From: Epiperipatus broadwayi
Taxonomy: Eukaryota > Onychophora > Udeonychophora > Euonychophora > Peripatidae
Length of the DNA: 64,000 nucleotides
Direction of reading: 5' to 3'
Assembly (NCBI GenBank): GCA_028023455.1
Contig: JAQFVV010012418.1
Location: 4,459,244-4,523,243 of the forward strand
Below the pieces are notes generated by a model. The model saw nothing but the letters and a program-made list of their open reading frames with translations. It did not search any database and was not told the origin of the DNA. A program made the translations under genes and the position numbers. This document shows positions 34,129-46,106 of this stretch, piece after piece. The stretch's first letter is position 1. The number at the start of each line of letters is the position of its first letter.

Positions 34129-36294
34129 CGGATACTCAATCTATTCTGAAACAGAGGGCGCCACCAGACCACTACGTGTCTGGAAAATTTTTTTACTGTG
34201 ATCAGAATAGATGATGATGATGGTTTGCGCCGACTAGACTGAGGGAGAAACAAGAGATCTTAAATTGTTTAGACAATTGAGACAAAAGCACAAAGACAAA
34301 CGTCAGCCAAATTAAGTTTAAACATATTTCATAAATTTTATTATGAGAAAATAAATTATTAAATATAAGTTTATGACACCATAGATGGGGGTTAACTCAG
34401 GCGTGTACCAGACATACTAAAGGCAAAGCTATGACAGACTGACTGATCTTCTAATAAACAAATTTAAAAGGGAGGAAGCAAATTTCATTCAGCAGAGGAT
34501 TCACCTAAACATTGGTTTTCACTTTCAGATATTTAAACCATATGCCCCTGAAATAGATCAAAGAACCCAGTGCCGATGAGCTTTCCGAGATCTAAGCATG
34601 GTCAGATCTCGAATGTCCTTATATCGGTATGAACTGCACCAATTACTACATTTAAAATAACGGTGATTGATCCACCTCAAGAACAATCGAAAAATATCAT
34701 TGAAACGAAGAAACAATTAAACCTGGTGAATCCCAGCCAAACGATTGGCGAAAATTACTTTAAAATTAATAATTAATGGTCCCAATAAGAGACAAGTAAA
34801 TGATTAGAAAAACAGTTACATCTGCCCCAGCAAATAAAGAAAAGAAAATAAACTTACAAACAAATTCTGAGTACATGCTCTGATAAATTTAAAGCACACA
34901 TAATAACTACAAAAAGAAATCTATCGGAGAGTGCACATGAGTACGAAATATCAAAAGTTTAAATACTCTAGCAGAACGAAAGTATTGCTCACCTGTAATT
35001 TAAGAAAGGATAAATTTTATCTTCCTGCTGACGACTTATAAAATTACAAAGAAAAACACAATTCTAATTTCCGCCTTTAGAGATATTAGAAATGAAATCT
35101 CCACCTGTGAAAATCAGACAATAAAGTCGTCAGCCAAAAGAGTTTTGGAGGTTTAGCAAGAGGGCAAACATAGAGTATAAAATTAATTATTGAATACTAA
35201 ATAATTACAGGTAAGCATAAAAAAATATATATATATACAAGACTGCTAAAGCATTTACAAAAGCGAGGCATAAAATATAAAACTCATTCGTCACTCTCCA
35301 ATAAACAAAACTGAAAGCAAATTGGAAGCTTAAAACTAAGATTCCAAGACACACTATAAAATATTGGAAAACACAGCAAATATTAGATATGAGGCTATAT
35401 TGATTTAAGAAGACATATTTATGATTAGATTGAGCGGAGATTTAATGAGAATTAATTTACCCTGGGAAGAATAAAAACGAAAATAGTTACCTTTCGGTAA
35501 AACAAAGTTCACGTAGAGTGCGCACTTTTACTTAAGTTCATTTTCAGGTTCTTTAGGCAGCAAGGTAGATGTAGAGAGGTTCCGGCTTCTTTTAGGTGTT
35601 CAAGGCATTACTGGAGCAAACTTGGAAGTCAGGGATCCATCTTTTGTGGAGTTAGCAAGCCATTCGGGTGGTGGTAACAAGTATAGAATTTTTCATTTTG
35701 TTGTAGGCAAAAGTATTTAATCACAGCTGATGTCCTTTAAGAAATTAAATGTCCGCGCTGATATAAATTCTCACTTGATAAACAGCTTGTCTATCAACGA
35801 ACAATGAATTAACTGACACTCCAAATTTTTGGGGCTATTTATACGTTGCTCCATTTCCCGCGAAACACTTTCCTTGTTGTTCAATTTCTTCGCCTTAGGC
35901 AGGGCAAATATTAATCTCCCGCTCAATCTATCTAAGAATTCCACCCAGGGTTTATTGAAATGAAAACAACAACATAAAAATCAAATCTCCGCTATCAAAA
36001 TTGTTTACAATAATTAAAATAAAAGCAACAGGAATGCAATTAGCTAGCCAGCTTGTTTTTAAATCAAATGGATTTAAAAACAGGCGGTATATGAAAACTA
36101 TTTTAAAATAAATCGATAAACATTTTTTAAAAAATCCGTTTTACATATAAACGCGTGTATACTTGGATACACGCATTCTTTTTAAATAATATTGCAAATT
36201 TAAACTCTACGTTTAATTAAAATTAAAAGCTTAATAAATTTCTTTTTTTTTTGTTTAATAACAACACCATTGAACTGGATTTCAATCAGGTTCA
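34129..36294 (-). repeat. 3' LTR of element B (left copy)
   Basis: 2,166 bp. The left copy keeps both TATAAATAG and a TCAGTT initiator. Its outer end begins CGG where the other copy has TGG. The near-palindrome CCAGACCACTACGTGTCTGG lies at about 34164-34183. Confidence 0.85.
35811..35843 (-). promoter_or_regulatory. TATA plus initiator core promoter in LTR of element B
   Basis: Minus-strand TATAAATAG starts at 35843. An initiator TCAGTT, matching the arthropod-type TCAKTY consensus, lies at 35816-35811 with its A 29 nt downstream, ideal spacing. It implies a U3 of about 450 bp and an unusually long R-U5 of about 1.7 kb. The right LTR keeps the TATA box (about 39573-39581), but the initiator is altered. 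Confidence 0.55.
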
Positions 36295-36537
36295 ACTGCC
36301 TCAAAATGTGATCAAAAAAAAAAAAAAAAAAACATTCCTGTAACTTTTTTTTTTTTTTTAAACTATAAACACTTTAAAAATATTCTTAGAAATTCGGCCG
36401 AACGTTTGCCTCGCACTCATGAAAAACAAAACAATATTTCATTTGAATCAAAACCTTTCTCCATTCTCGTAATTCATTAACAAAATCTTTTTTATTTTTA
36501 TTAAAAACAATCCGTCAGATTGCTAAATGCTGAACCC
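36295..36537. other. Element B interior, noncoding part near the 3' LTR
   Basis: Contains a 19-nt poly-A run and a 13-nt poly-T run around 36313-36360 that could pair with each other. No ORF. The polypurine tract expected next to 36295 is weak (TTGAGGCAG on the minus strand). Confidence 0.4.
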
Positions 36538-37476
36538 TTAACTTTTGTCCGGCGGTTCTTTTACTCCTTTTACTAACTTACTAAAATAAGTTCCTTTCCC
36601 ACTCTTATATTTTCTTAGCTTATACGAATTTCTCTTGTCTCTTTCTCGTTCTGTTCTCTTTTCTAGCGTATATACCTGGATCTTTTTCTTAATGAAACTT
36701 CCCAATTCTTCCTCCTTTCCTACTTTATTTTTGAGCATATCAACACTAGCAAAAAGAAAATTTTTATCTTCTACCCATTTTTTGAATGTTTTAAATAAGA
36801 TTGTTCTATAGATGGATTCTATTTCCGCTTTAAAATCATATTTTTTTTAATCTTTCTTTTACCTCTTTTCTTCTTTTCAAAACAAACAGTTATTGAAACC
36901 AATTTATTTCTAGTTTCCCTCGGAGACTCTTCTACCTGCTTTTCTGTTTTTACCTTATAACTTTCTTCTATTGCTTTATTTACATTTACTAAATTTTCCA
37001 CCACACTTTCTACTTGTAACACATCTGTGCTTATTTCTAACTTTATTTCCACCTTTTCTGTCCTAACACTATCCTGTGCTACCTTAATTTCTATATCTTT
37101 TATGACCTCAACTTTTTCTACTTCTTGAGTTTCTTCTACTTCTCCCATTATTTCTCGTCTCATTTCTTTCATTTCCATAATCATTTCTTCCTTTATAGCC
37201 TGCTGGCCCTGTTTAACTTCACTAACTTCTTTCTTCATTGCCTGTTGGACCTGCTTAATTTCCTCCTTTATTTCCACTTTAAACTCTGCCATCATTGCTT
37301 GCTGACTTTTCTTGAATTCACTCATATCCTCCTTCATTTCTATTACCAACTTCATCAACATCTTCATCATCATCTGTGACTCACTTTCTTTCTTTTTCTA
37401 CAATTTGAGGGTTTTTAAATGAGACAGGGCTTTCTTCTACACATGCCGCCCTGTCGCTTTCTTCGTTGACTTCCAT
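36538..37476 (-). pseudogene. Coiled-coil, Gag-like ORF of element B (frame-broken)
   Basis: Three minus-strand frames appear to be pieces of one protein. A start at 37476 gives an acidic N-terminal segment that stops after about 30 codons, in an A/G-rich run. The main frame (37373-36819, 184 codons) is a Met/Lys/Glu/Gln-rich heptad coiled coil with Q-Q-A-M and Q-Q-A-I repeats, and ends in a very basic K-K-R-G-K-R-K-I-K-K. A further shift in a poly-A run leads to a frame ending at 36538, rich in Lys and aromatic residues. No zinc knuckle or capsid signature is recognised. Calling it Gag-like rests on position and coiled-coil style alone. The frames were not joined here. Confidence 0.5.
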
Positions 37477-37825
37477 TTTTACACAAAGATTAAATTCGCA
37501 ATACTAACTTTTTTTAAAAAACAAAAAATCTAAACTCTAAAAGCCAATAAAATGCTATTTACTGTTTTCTATAAATTATTTCATAACAAAGACGAACTAT
37601 ATTTAACTCTTCAAATAAAATTACTCTGACAGACTTTTTGAAAATATGCTTTTTAAGTTTCTAAATTATTTCATTAAAAAGAAAGACGAACCCCATTCTA
37701 CCAAACTTACTCCAACCATACATACAATAATTAACAAAAACCGAACCTCCACCTACTAGATCTTGCCTCTTACACCTGAAATCTTTCTCAATTGTCTAAA
37801 CAAAATCTCACATGAGTTTGAAAAC

Positions 37826-37850
37826 TCGAAGCCTCACGTTGGTAGCGCTA
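37826..37850 (-). other. Candidate primer-binding site of element B
   Basis: The minus strand reads TAGCGCTACCAACGTGAGGC and continues into TTCGAG. This resembles a tRNA acceptor plus T-arm complement, except that the leading TGG has become TAG. It begins 20 nt after the 5' LTR (right copy), slightly farther than usual. Confidence 0.4.
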
Positions 37851-37870
37851 AAAATTATTATCCTATATAC

Positions 37871-40029
37871 TGGATACTCAATCTATTCTGAAACAGAGGG
37901 CGCCACCAGACCACTATGTGTCTGGAAAATTTGTTTACTGTGATCAGAATAGATGATGATGATGGTTTGCACCGACTAGACTCAGGGAGAAACAAGAGAT
38001 CTTAAATTGTTTAGACAATTGAGACAAAAGCACAAAGACAAACGTCAGCCAAATTAAGTTTAAACATATTTCATAAATTTTATTATGAGAAAATAAATTA
38101 TTAAATATAAGTTTATGACACAAGAGATGGGGGTTAACTCAGGCGTGTACCAGACATACTAAAGGCAAAGCTATGACAGACTGACTGATCTTCTAATAAA
38201 CAAATTTAAAAGGGAGGAAGCAAATTTCATTCAGCAGAGGATTCACCTAAATGTTGGTCTTCACTTTCAGATATTTAAACCATATGCCCCTGAAATAGAT
38301 CAAAGAACCCAGTGCCGATGAGCTTTCCGAGATCTAAGCATGGTCAGATCTCGAATGTCCTTATATCGGTATGAACTGCACCAATTACTACATTTAAAAT
38401 AACGGTGATTGATCCACCTCAAGAACAATCGAAAAATATCATTGAAACGAAGAAACAATTAAACCTGGTGAATCCCAGCCAAACGATTGGTGAAAATTAC
38501 TTTAAAATTAATAATTAATGGTCCCAATAAGAGACAAGTAAATGATTAGAAAAACAGTTACGTCTGCCCCAGCAAATAAAGAAAGAAAATAAACTTACAA
38601 ACAAATTCTGAGTACACGCTCTGATAAATTTAAAGCACACATAATAACTACAAAAAGAAATCTATTGGAGAGTGCACATGAGTACGAAATATCAAAAGTT
38701 TAAATACTCTAGCAGAATGAAAGTATTGCTCACCTGTAATTTAAGAAAGGATAAATTTTATCTTCCTGCTGATGACTTATAAAATTACAAAGAAAAACAC
38801 AATTCTAATTTCCGCCTTTAGAGATATTAGAAATGAAATCTCCACCTGTGAAAATCAGACAATAAAGTCGTCAGCCAAAAGAGTTTTGGAGGTTTAGCAA
38901 GAGGGCAAACATAGAGTATAAAATTAATTATTGAATACTAAATAATTACAGGTAAGCATAAAAATATATATATATATACAAGACTGCTAAAGCATTTACA
39001 AAAGCGAGGCATAAAATATAAAACTCATTCGTCACTCTCCAATAAACAAAACTGAAAGCAAATTGGAAGCTTAAAACTAAGATTCCAAGACACACTATAA
39101 AATATTGGAAAACACAGCAAATATTAGATATGAGGCTATATTGATTTAAGAAGACATATTTATGATTAGATTGAGTGGAGATTTAATGAGAATTAATTTA
39201 CCCTGGGAAGAATAAAAACGAAAATAGTTACCTTTCGGTAAAACAAAGTTCACGTAGAGTGCGCACTTTTACTTAAGTTCATTTTCAGGTTCTTTAGGCA
39301 GCAAGGTAGATGTAGAGAGGTTCCGGCTTCTTTTAGGTGTTCAAGGCATTACTGGAGCAAACTTGGAAGTCAGGGATCCGTCTTTTGTGGAGTTAGCAAG
39401 CCATTCGGGTGGTGGTAACAAGTATAGAATTTTTCATTTTGTTGTAGGCAAAAGTATTTAATCACGGCTGATGTCCTTTAAGAAATTAAATGTCCGCGCT
39501 GATATAAATTCTCACTTGATGAACAGCTTGTCTATCAACGAACAATGAATTCACTCACTCCAAATTTTCGGGGCTATTTATACGTTGCTCCATTTCCCGT
39601 GAAACACTTTCCTTGTTGTTCAATTTCTTCGCCTTAGGCAGGGCAAATATTAATCTCCCGCTCAATCTATCTAAGAATTCCACCCAGGGTTTATTGAAAT
39701 GAAAACAACAACATAAAAATCAAATCTCCGCTATCAAAATTGTTTACAATGATAAAAGCAACAGGAATGCAATTAGCTAGCCAGCTTGTTTTTAAATCAA
39801 ATGGATTTAAAAACAGGCGGTATATGAAAACTATTTTAAAATAAATCGATAAACATTTTTAAAAAAATCCGTTTTACATATAAACGTGTGTATACTTGGA
39901 TACATGCATTCTTTTTAAATAATATTGCAAATTTAAACTCTACGTTTAATTAAAATTAAAAGCTTAATAAATTTCTTTTTTTTTTTTGTTTAATAACAAC
40001 ACCATTGAACCGGATTTCAATCAGGTTCA
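37871..40029 (-). repeat. 5' LTR of element B (right copy)
   Basis: 2,159 bp. Many differences from the left copy are C/T or G/A exchanges at CpG positions (for example C at 34175 versus T at 37917). One gap lies near 36010/39750, and the initiator region near 39550 is changed. Confidence 0.85.
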
Positions 40030-40549
40030 ATATATTTATATCATAAAAATATGAGTATATTTTATTAGTTTTTTTTTTTTACATTTTCTTAGCAAATTGT
40101 CGTCTCACATGTTAGTATTCTCTAGATCTTTAAAATCTTATGACATCTAGTTTAGCTTTTTAATTATTTATGTCAATCATATCAATATGTTTTATTTTCT
40201 CAACTATGTATTCAATTTTTGATTCCCTCTTGATATAATTTTAACATACAATTATTTTTCCTTTACTATGTAGTCTCCAGGCATTTTTTTTTTAAAATAG
40301 ACCACTATCCATTATAATTCTTAGATTAATTTAACTCATTACATATCTCAATATATTAACTTATTGACTTTTTTAAATCTTTGTTTGGGTATTTATCCAA
40401 GTGCTATTGCTTATTTGGGCCAACCATTCTTTAGGTATTATTCATGTAAAAAAATAAATTTTAAAAATGAAAAAATAATAAAATTAATATTTCAACTAAA
40501 ACTTTTAAAATTTTTATTATTTCAATAAAGCTTAGAATTTTTCTTGTAA

Positions 40550-40833
40550 ACATCATATGATCACCATTTCTTATGCTTGCTCATAACTGTTATTAAAACA
40601 GGCAAAACTCTCTTTACATATTGTTGCTAGAGGGTTGCATTAGATCCTAAGATTTATGTGCAGTGCTCTGAGATCCAAGGCTCACATTGATGAAGGCCAC
40701 AAGCCAGAAACCAGTCTGGGGATATTGTATGAGTAGGCACTAAATGGGGATTTTATGCACAAGCCTTCTGACATCCATTGATTACTCTAGTTTGCACTGA
40801 GTGACAATACGTATAGAGAGTTTTGCCTGTTTT
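40550..40833. mobile_element. MITE with AACAGGCAAAACTCTC terminal repeats, copy 1
   Basis: Terminal inverted repeats AACAGGCAAAACTCTC (about 40597) and GAGAGTTTTGCCTGTT (to about 40831) enclose about 200 bp. The outer left flank (CATATGATCACCATTTCTTATGC) is shared with copy 2, so the mobile unit may start near 40550. No ORF. Confidence 0.65.
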
Positions 40834-41099
40834 AATTTTTCTTGTAGCTAGACAATCCAAGTAATCATAATACATTGATTCTAACTATTTTTAACTAGAG
40901 AGTAAAATAAAAAATTGAAAAACTAATTTAACTCTTACCCTGGTAATTATCCAGCCTGTAAATAATATTTTTGTTTTTATTGTTTCTTAATGGGGAGATG
41001 TTGAAAAGGCCTTTGCCCTGCAGTTTTATTATTTACCTGTATGTGTACAATCATGCACATAATTGTCTGAGATATGGTGGAATTATTTTAGATATTTTA

Positions 41100-42520
41100 A
41101 AAGGAACATGAAGAAAGAGACAAATCATCGGTATATAAACAGAGTATTGGAAGACTGCAATATATTGATAATTTGAAAAGGTGAAAAAGATGATACTTGG
41201 AATAATAGATCACCCTCTATAAGTTTTATATATACAGTATTTACTAAGGTATCACAAATAGTTTGTAGAAAGCTTCAAGCTCATATCACATGAAGATCAA
41301 ACTGAATTTCAAAGTAGAAATAGCATAGTAGACTCTATTCAATATTTAAAGAGGTTATGATATGGACCAATAAATATGATTGGCTTTTTTTTTTTTGCAT
41401 TGGGTTTGTAGATTATAACAAGGTATTTGATTCTATAAGCACTTTTGCTATGATTAAAACTTTAGAACATTATGACTTAGAGTCAGAATATTATCAAATT
41501 TTGAATAATATTTTTTTAAATGCATTGTAGCAATTAGGATATGTCATAACACTAAGAAGATTTATGTTGATAATAGTATACATCAGGTTAATTTAATTTC
41601 TAAAAAAAAAATCCTACATTTCTATAAAAAGCATTTTACTTATTAAAATTGAAATAAAGGAGTAAAAAAGTAACAGAGACCATGCAAGTCATTTAAAATT
41701 TTGGAATTGATATATTGTTTTCACAAGAAATAAAAAAAATGTTATAAGGGCTTATGATAAATGAAAACAATAAGTTACTCTCAAATTTATATACAAAAGG
41801 TAACATTCAATGGGTTTCAAAAAACAAAAAATAAATAAAGATTGATTATAAGTGAATCATTTATAATAAGTTAATAAGAATAAATATTAAACCACTAAAC
41901 ATCACATGATCACCATTTCTTATGCTTGCACTTTACTGTTATTAACATAGGCAAAACTCTCCATAGAGTAGTGCCACTCAGTGCCTTCTGGCATCCATTG
42001 ATTACTCTGGCTGGCACTGAGTGGCACTACTGTATGGAGAGTTTTGCCTGTGTTAAAAATAAATATTTTCATTAAATTTTTTATTTGGATGGAATATAAT
42101 GGGAAAAAATTAATATAAAAATAAATTAAGGTTTAAGTGCTTTAATAAAAATTGTATAGTATTAAAAAAAATATTTCCTATGTATGTAAAAAGAAAAGTT
42201 TTTACCAAATATGTATTATCATTGCTTACATATAGTTTTGACACTTGGAAAAGCCTCACAAATATTGCAGAGCATATTTGAAGTATAGAGAAATGTGTAT
42301 TTGAATTAATGAGAAAAGATTTGAAATCAAAATATATAGATGAAAGAACAAACAGGAAACACCAATGACTGAAAGAATTTAAGAAGTTGAAATGAAACTG
42401 GATTTGATATATTGTTAGATTAAATGACAATGCATAGATAACTGAAATCTTAAACTTAATCCCAAGAGATTTGAAGATACCCAGAAAAAAATCCCATGTG
42501 AGAGATTAATGTGAAAGTTT
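41100..42520 (+). pseudogene. RTE-like reverse transcriptase remnant, interrupted by a MITE
   Basis: Pieces in several frames follow RTE order: about 41235-41290 (Q-I-V-C-R-K-L-Q-A-H-I), about 41295-41340 (E-D-Q-T-E-F-Q, V-D-S-I-Q), about 41405-41470 (F-V-D-Y-N-K-V-F-D-S-I, motif A with its Asp), then A-M-I-K-T-L-E. The active-site box around 41700 is decayed. After the MITE at 41885-42058, about 42170-42500 resembles the RTE C-terminal tail (E-R-T-N-R-K-H, R-L-N-D-N-A, I-P-R-D-L-K). Stops and frameshifts are frequent, so the copy is long dead. No tail or target duplication was identified. Confidence 0.65.
41885..42058. mobile_element. MITE, copy 2 (short hairpin form) inside the RTE remnant
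   Basis: Arms of about 48 bp starting AGGCAAAACTCTCCATA and continuing through AGTGCCACTCAGTGCC fold back on themselves around a 27-bp spacer with CATCCATTGATTACTC, which is shared with copy 1. It splits the RTE-like sequence, so it inserted after the LINE. Confidence 0.75.
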
Positions 42521-43012
42521 GTTGGTGTGTTAAGAAGCGAAACTATGGATTAGAAAAACTGAATTAATCTCAGGGCTTTTTATTATATAGTGATTTGATA
42601 TTGCTTTTGGATAAATCATACATAATTGTAATAAAATTGATAAATCATTTTTTATTAAATATAGTTTATTTTAAATAGGTGTATGATTATTTTTAAACCA
42701 ACTTAATTTTATGTATACACTTATATATAATTAAATTCACAAAGTGTTTTAATTAATGCAACAATATGTGGGAGTATAAATGGTTCAGAAGTAATTCTCA
42801 TTTCTAATGATTCATTTCTATTATGAGATGGATTATCAAAAGTGAAGTGCAAATTTATTTTTCATGTTCAGCATTCTTGACAATTGAATAAAGTTTTCTT
42901 CCCACTTTCTTAAGTCTTTCTTTTGTTCATAGTAGTACTGGGCATTGCTATGCTTTTTAATTTTTGAAAACAAATAAAATGTCACTACTACTGCGCAAGA
43001 GAAACTATGGTG
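42521..43012. other. No gene recognised
   Basis: AT-rich spacer without recognisable elements. Confidence 0.5.
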
Positions 43013-43026
43013 AATTATTTCAATTT

Positions 43027-43113
43027 TTTTTTTTTTTTTTCATATGTCATAGCATCGGCCAACTACTTGCTTGTAAGGCGGGTGCGATGACCTCTCGGCT
43101 AACAACGCTTGAC
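43027..43113 (-). mobile_element. tRNA-derived SINE-like retroposon, copy 1
   Basis: The minus strand begins GTCAAGCGTTG and continues with an A-box-like TAGCCGAGAGGTCATCGC and an anticodon-arm-like CCCGCCTTACAAGC. It ends in an A tail (T17-18 on the plus strand). The 14-bp direct repeat AATTATTTCAATTT at 43013-43026 and 43114-43127 is a target duplication. The T-arm half is missing, so it is truncated or a short SINE. Confidence 0.75.
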
Positions 43114-43127
43114 AATTATTTCAATTT

Positions 43128-44371
43128 GGAATGCTAATTTGTACAATTAACTAGTTTTCTTTGTAAAGAATGTTTATGTGAATAATTAATTTGTTTTGCT
43201 ATCCTTAAATTTGAGAATAAATTAAGAATTACTTGCATAAAGAGTGGTATTTAAATAAGCATGAATTGGCCTAAAATAGTACATATATATACACACAAAT
43301 TTCTAATTAATTGATTTTATTGTAATAAATGTTAGTTTCTGCAAAACAAAAGGTTTTTTTTAAAAAAAAAAAAAAGGTGGGGTGTCAGTATTTTTAAGTA
43401 AGATGAAATTCATTTCAAACATATTTCAAATTAGAAGGTATTGCGAAAACGGCTTATAATGGTTTTTTATTTTATCGGAGCATTAAAAATATTCAGTATA
43501 TGTTTCTAACTTTCTAACGTTCAAAACAATTTTATGAATTATGACACTGATTTTTCATAATCACTACTATATTTAAATAACTTAATTTTCATTGGATGAA
43601 AACAAATTTTGATTAATTGTAATATGAATTAGAGTAGTGAAGCTCTTATTATTAGATCATTATGAAATAATAAACAACATATAAACTATAGCAATATAGA
43701 AGAAGTTTCAGAATACTTTCTTCATCATCTTTGTCAACTCCTTAAGCATCGCTTATCACATATTTTAATAAACTAGAATATTATTTTATATAAAACAGTG
43801 AAGTTGAGTTTTCTATATATCATTTAATACCTTATCTCTTCTATGCTTTAATTCATAATAGTATAAATTGTAACTTTTAAATGTAAATAAATTTTATAAG
43901 TAGTTATGAAGAAGCATTTGTATATATTGTATGTATAATTTCTCGTGAAAAAAAATGGCACAAACTGAATATGTATTATTTTATATGCATGTTAATTATC
44001 TAAATAACGCATTAAATACTTTAAATTTTGTTACTGAATAAATTATATTGAGTGAGTGACAAGCAATAACTAACTTTCACCCAACAATGATTAGACGATT
44101 TTTTTGGTAATAGAATACTATTACCTAGTAGCTCATTTTGTCTTTAGGCAGAAAATGTATATAAATTAAAATAAAACAGACAAATAATTCATTATAGGAG
44201 AAAAGGATGTACTGAACTGATCCTTTTACAGAGAAATAGTAATGGAAAAAACAATTCTCATTAGGGTAATTCTCTGTCAAGATATTGATGAGAGTTTTTG
44301 TGACTATGCTGCCTTGATTTTTCTTCTTGAAATAATATTAAAAAAAACTTTATTGCTCGATACTTAATAGA
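43128..44371. other. No gene recognised
   Basis: AT-rich sequence with an A-run at about 43362-43374. No coding or structural signal of note. Confidence 0.5.
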
Positions 44372-44475
44372 AATTTAAGCGATGGTACTACCAGCACCAG
44401 AATCAATCCTAGGACCTCACATCCCATAACCTGATAGTCAATCATTTTATTAAACTACGCAGAGACCTCTAGAAA
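44372..44475 (-). mobile_element. tRNA-like retroposon fragment with B box
   Basis: The minus strand shows a D-arm-like TCTCTGCGTAGTTTAAT, a central GACTATCAGG and a B-box-like stretch GAGGTCCTAGGATTGATTC. TAGAAAT-like sequence lies on both sides (about 44358 and 44471), a possible imperfect target duplication. It differs from the other tRNA-like units in this window. Confidence 0.5.
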
Positions 44476-44479
44476 TAAT

Positions 44480-45370
44480 AAATTTATTCTATTTCTATAT
44501 ATATTGTAAAGGTGGTCTAATTTTTAAATAAATAAAACTGTTTACAAATATGATTTTAAATGTCATATCATCATAAGAAACCTTCTTTATATTATTTTTG
44601 AAAATTTCTTAGAGCTCACATATAATGATTTTGTTTGTTGTTAATCACTGACGATTATTTACTGAATTAATTTTAAGTAGAAGTCATTGCAAGCATCAGG
44701 TGAAATTTCATTTTAATGAACGTATAAAGTTAATGGCTTAAAGATATTAAATGGATTGTTTTTAAAATTACTTCTTCTCATAAATCATTATTAATGAATT
44801 ATTATGTAAAAATGTGCTCTTGAAATTAAATTAGCTTTTCAGTTTAAAAATAAGTTTGTAAATGTGATCATCTGTCTATAATTAGTTGGAAAAAAAATTA
44901 TTGATATTTGTAAATTCCATTGACTGACAGCAAAAGTCAAGGGCTCGATTATAGCTATTACTGTTTCACAGTTGATTAAAATTAGTCATTGGAGATTCAA
45001 CAATGTCTTGAGAGCAAATCTAGAAATATTTTCTGATTTGAATGATGGCAAGTGGTTTATTTATAAGAATTTTGAGATTATTATCCTAAAGACAATCAAT
45101 CTAAACTGATAAGAATACAAACAAAATGGACAATTTTATTTCTGAAGAGCTGCATTAGATAGAGCACAGTGGTCATTATTTTAAATGACTGCATTTTGAA
45201 TAGCTTTATGTATTAATATTATTTTTTATCATTATCATCAATTCATTGATCTGTATGATGTCTTTTGCTAGAAATCTGAATCTAAAGATTGTTTCTTAGT
45301 TTGACCAACAAATCTTGTGCTATCATAATCATGAGATTTTCTTCCAAATAATATAAATAATTTCACATCA
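44480..45370. other. No gene recognised
   Basis: AT-rich DNA, no recognisable frame or repeat. Confidence 0.5.
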
Positions 45371-45933
45371 TGGAAGGATGACCACAATATTATTCTAATT
45401 ATGTCCTATTGATACAAAGCTTTATCTAATGTTCTCCAGTTACAGACCCATAACTAGGGACTAGACTACAAATCTTACTTTTTCAGTTAGTTTATAGATC
45501 AGTTTAGAAGAATGTAGTCCAGAATACTGTTGGTCTTATCCTCATGGTCACTATAGTATATAACTTAGTCTTAAATTATCAGGTTGAAGATTCAGCATTC
45601 TCACTTTACAAGTAAATCAAGATTAAACTCCATTCTGATATTTCTGGTGAACTTTTCATCTGCAATATAATAGAATAAAGTATTTTGATTAATTACAGAT
45701 TGTTTAACATTTTAAGTAATCTTAGAATATATATCAACATCTTAAAAACAGATTTTACACCAGTCCTATTCTTTTCTGCCATGATTGCAAGAATTAGCAA
45801 CCTATCATTAGATAACAGCTTACAATATTTATGAATGTTTGCTAATGATAACATTTTTTTTTTCTTTTAATTTAGTTCACAATTAATAGCTAGAAATTAA
45901 AAAAGAAAACATCTTAAGATTTTGAATACAAGC

Positions 45934-46106
45934 TTTTTTTTTTTTTTTTCCATTTTCTATAATTTTTAATAGGTTGCAAAAATTCAGGCAATCCTTTATT
46001 TAAAGAGGGAATGTGGCTGAAACAATATAGGTATGGGGCGTTTCAAATATTTTATATAGATTTTAGCTAGCAGCCGTCACTGACCTCTCGACCACCAATG
46101 CTTGAC
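45934..46106 (-). mobile_element. tRNA-derived SINE-like retroposon, copy 2 (longer form)
   Basis: The minus strand begins GTCAAGCATTGGTGGTCGAGAGGTC, matching the head of copy 1 at 43113. It continues for about 110 nt of non-tRNA body and ends in an A tail (T run 45934-45949 on the plus strand). The shared head in two unrelated sites supports a SINE family. No clean target duplication was found. Confidence 0.6.

Larger units (their letters stand above)
34129..40029 (-). mobile_element. LTR element B: non-autonomous, long LTRs, short interior
   Basis: 5,901 bp. Direct repeats 34129-36294 (2,166 bp) and 37871-40029 (2,159 bp) flank a 1,576-bp interior. On the plus strand the LTR runs from TGGATACTC (T is C in the left copy) to CAGGTTCA, fitting TG...CA ends. 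Orientation is minus, judged from the coiled-coil ORF, a TATA/Inr promoter and a PBS-like site next to the right LTR. There is no protease, RT or integrase. LTR copies differ by about 28 small changes seen by eye, so it is older than element A. Target duplication is unclear in this AT-rich context (ATAT-like on both sides). The LTR sequence shows no obvious similarity to element A. Confidence 0.85.

Noticed and set aside
37125-37379. Phe/His/Leu-rich plus-strand frame
   Set aside because: Antisense shadow of the coiled-coil ORF of element B.
42110-42430. 106-codon minus-strand frame
   Set aside because: It lies opposite the RTE C-terminal remnant, which the plus strand explains better.
45380-45870. 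Possible degenerate reverse transcriptase (plus strand, a weak A-N-D-N box near 45845)
   Set aside because: Only a short stretch is RT-like and stops are frequent; not enough to call.
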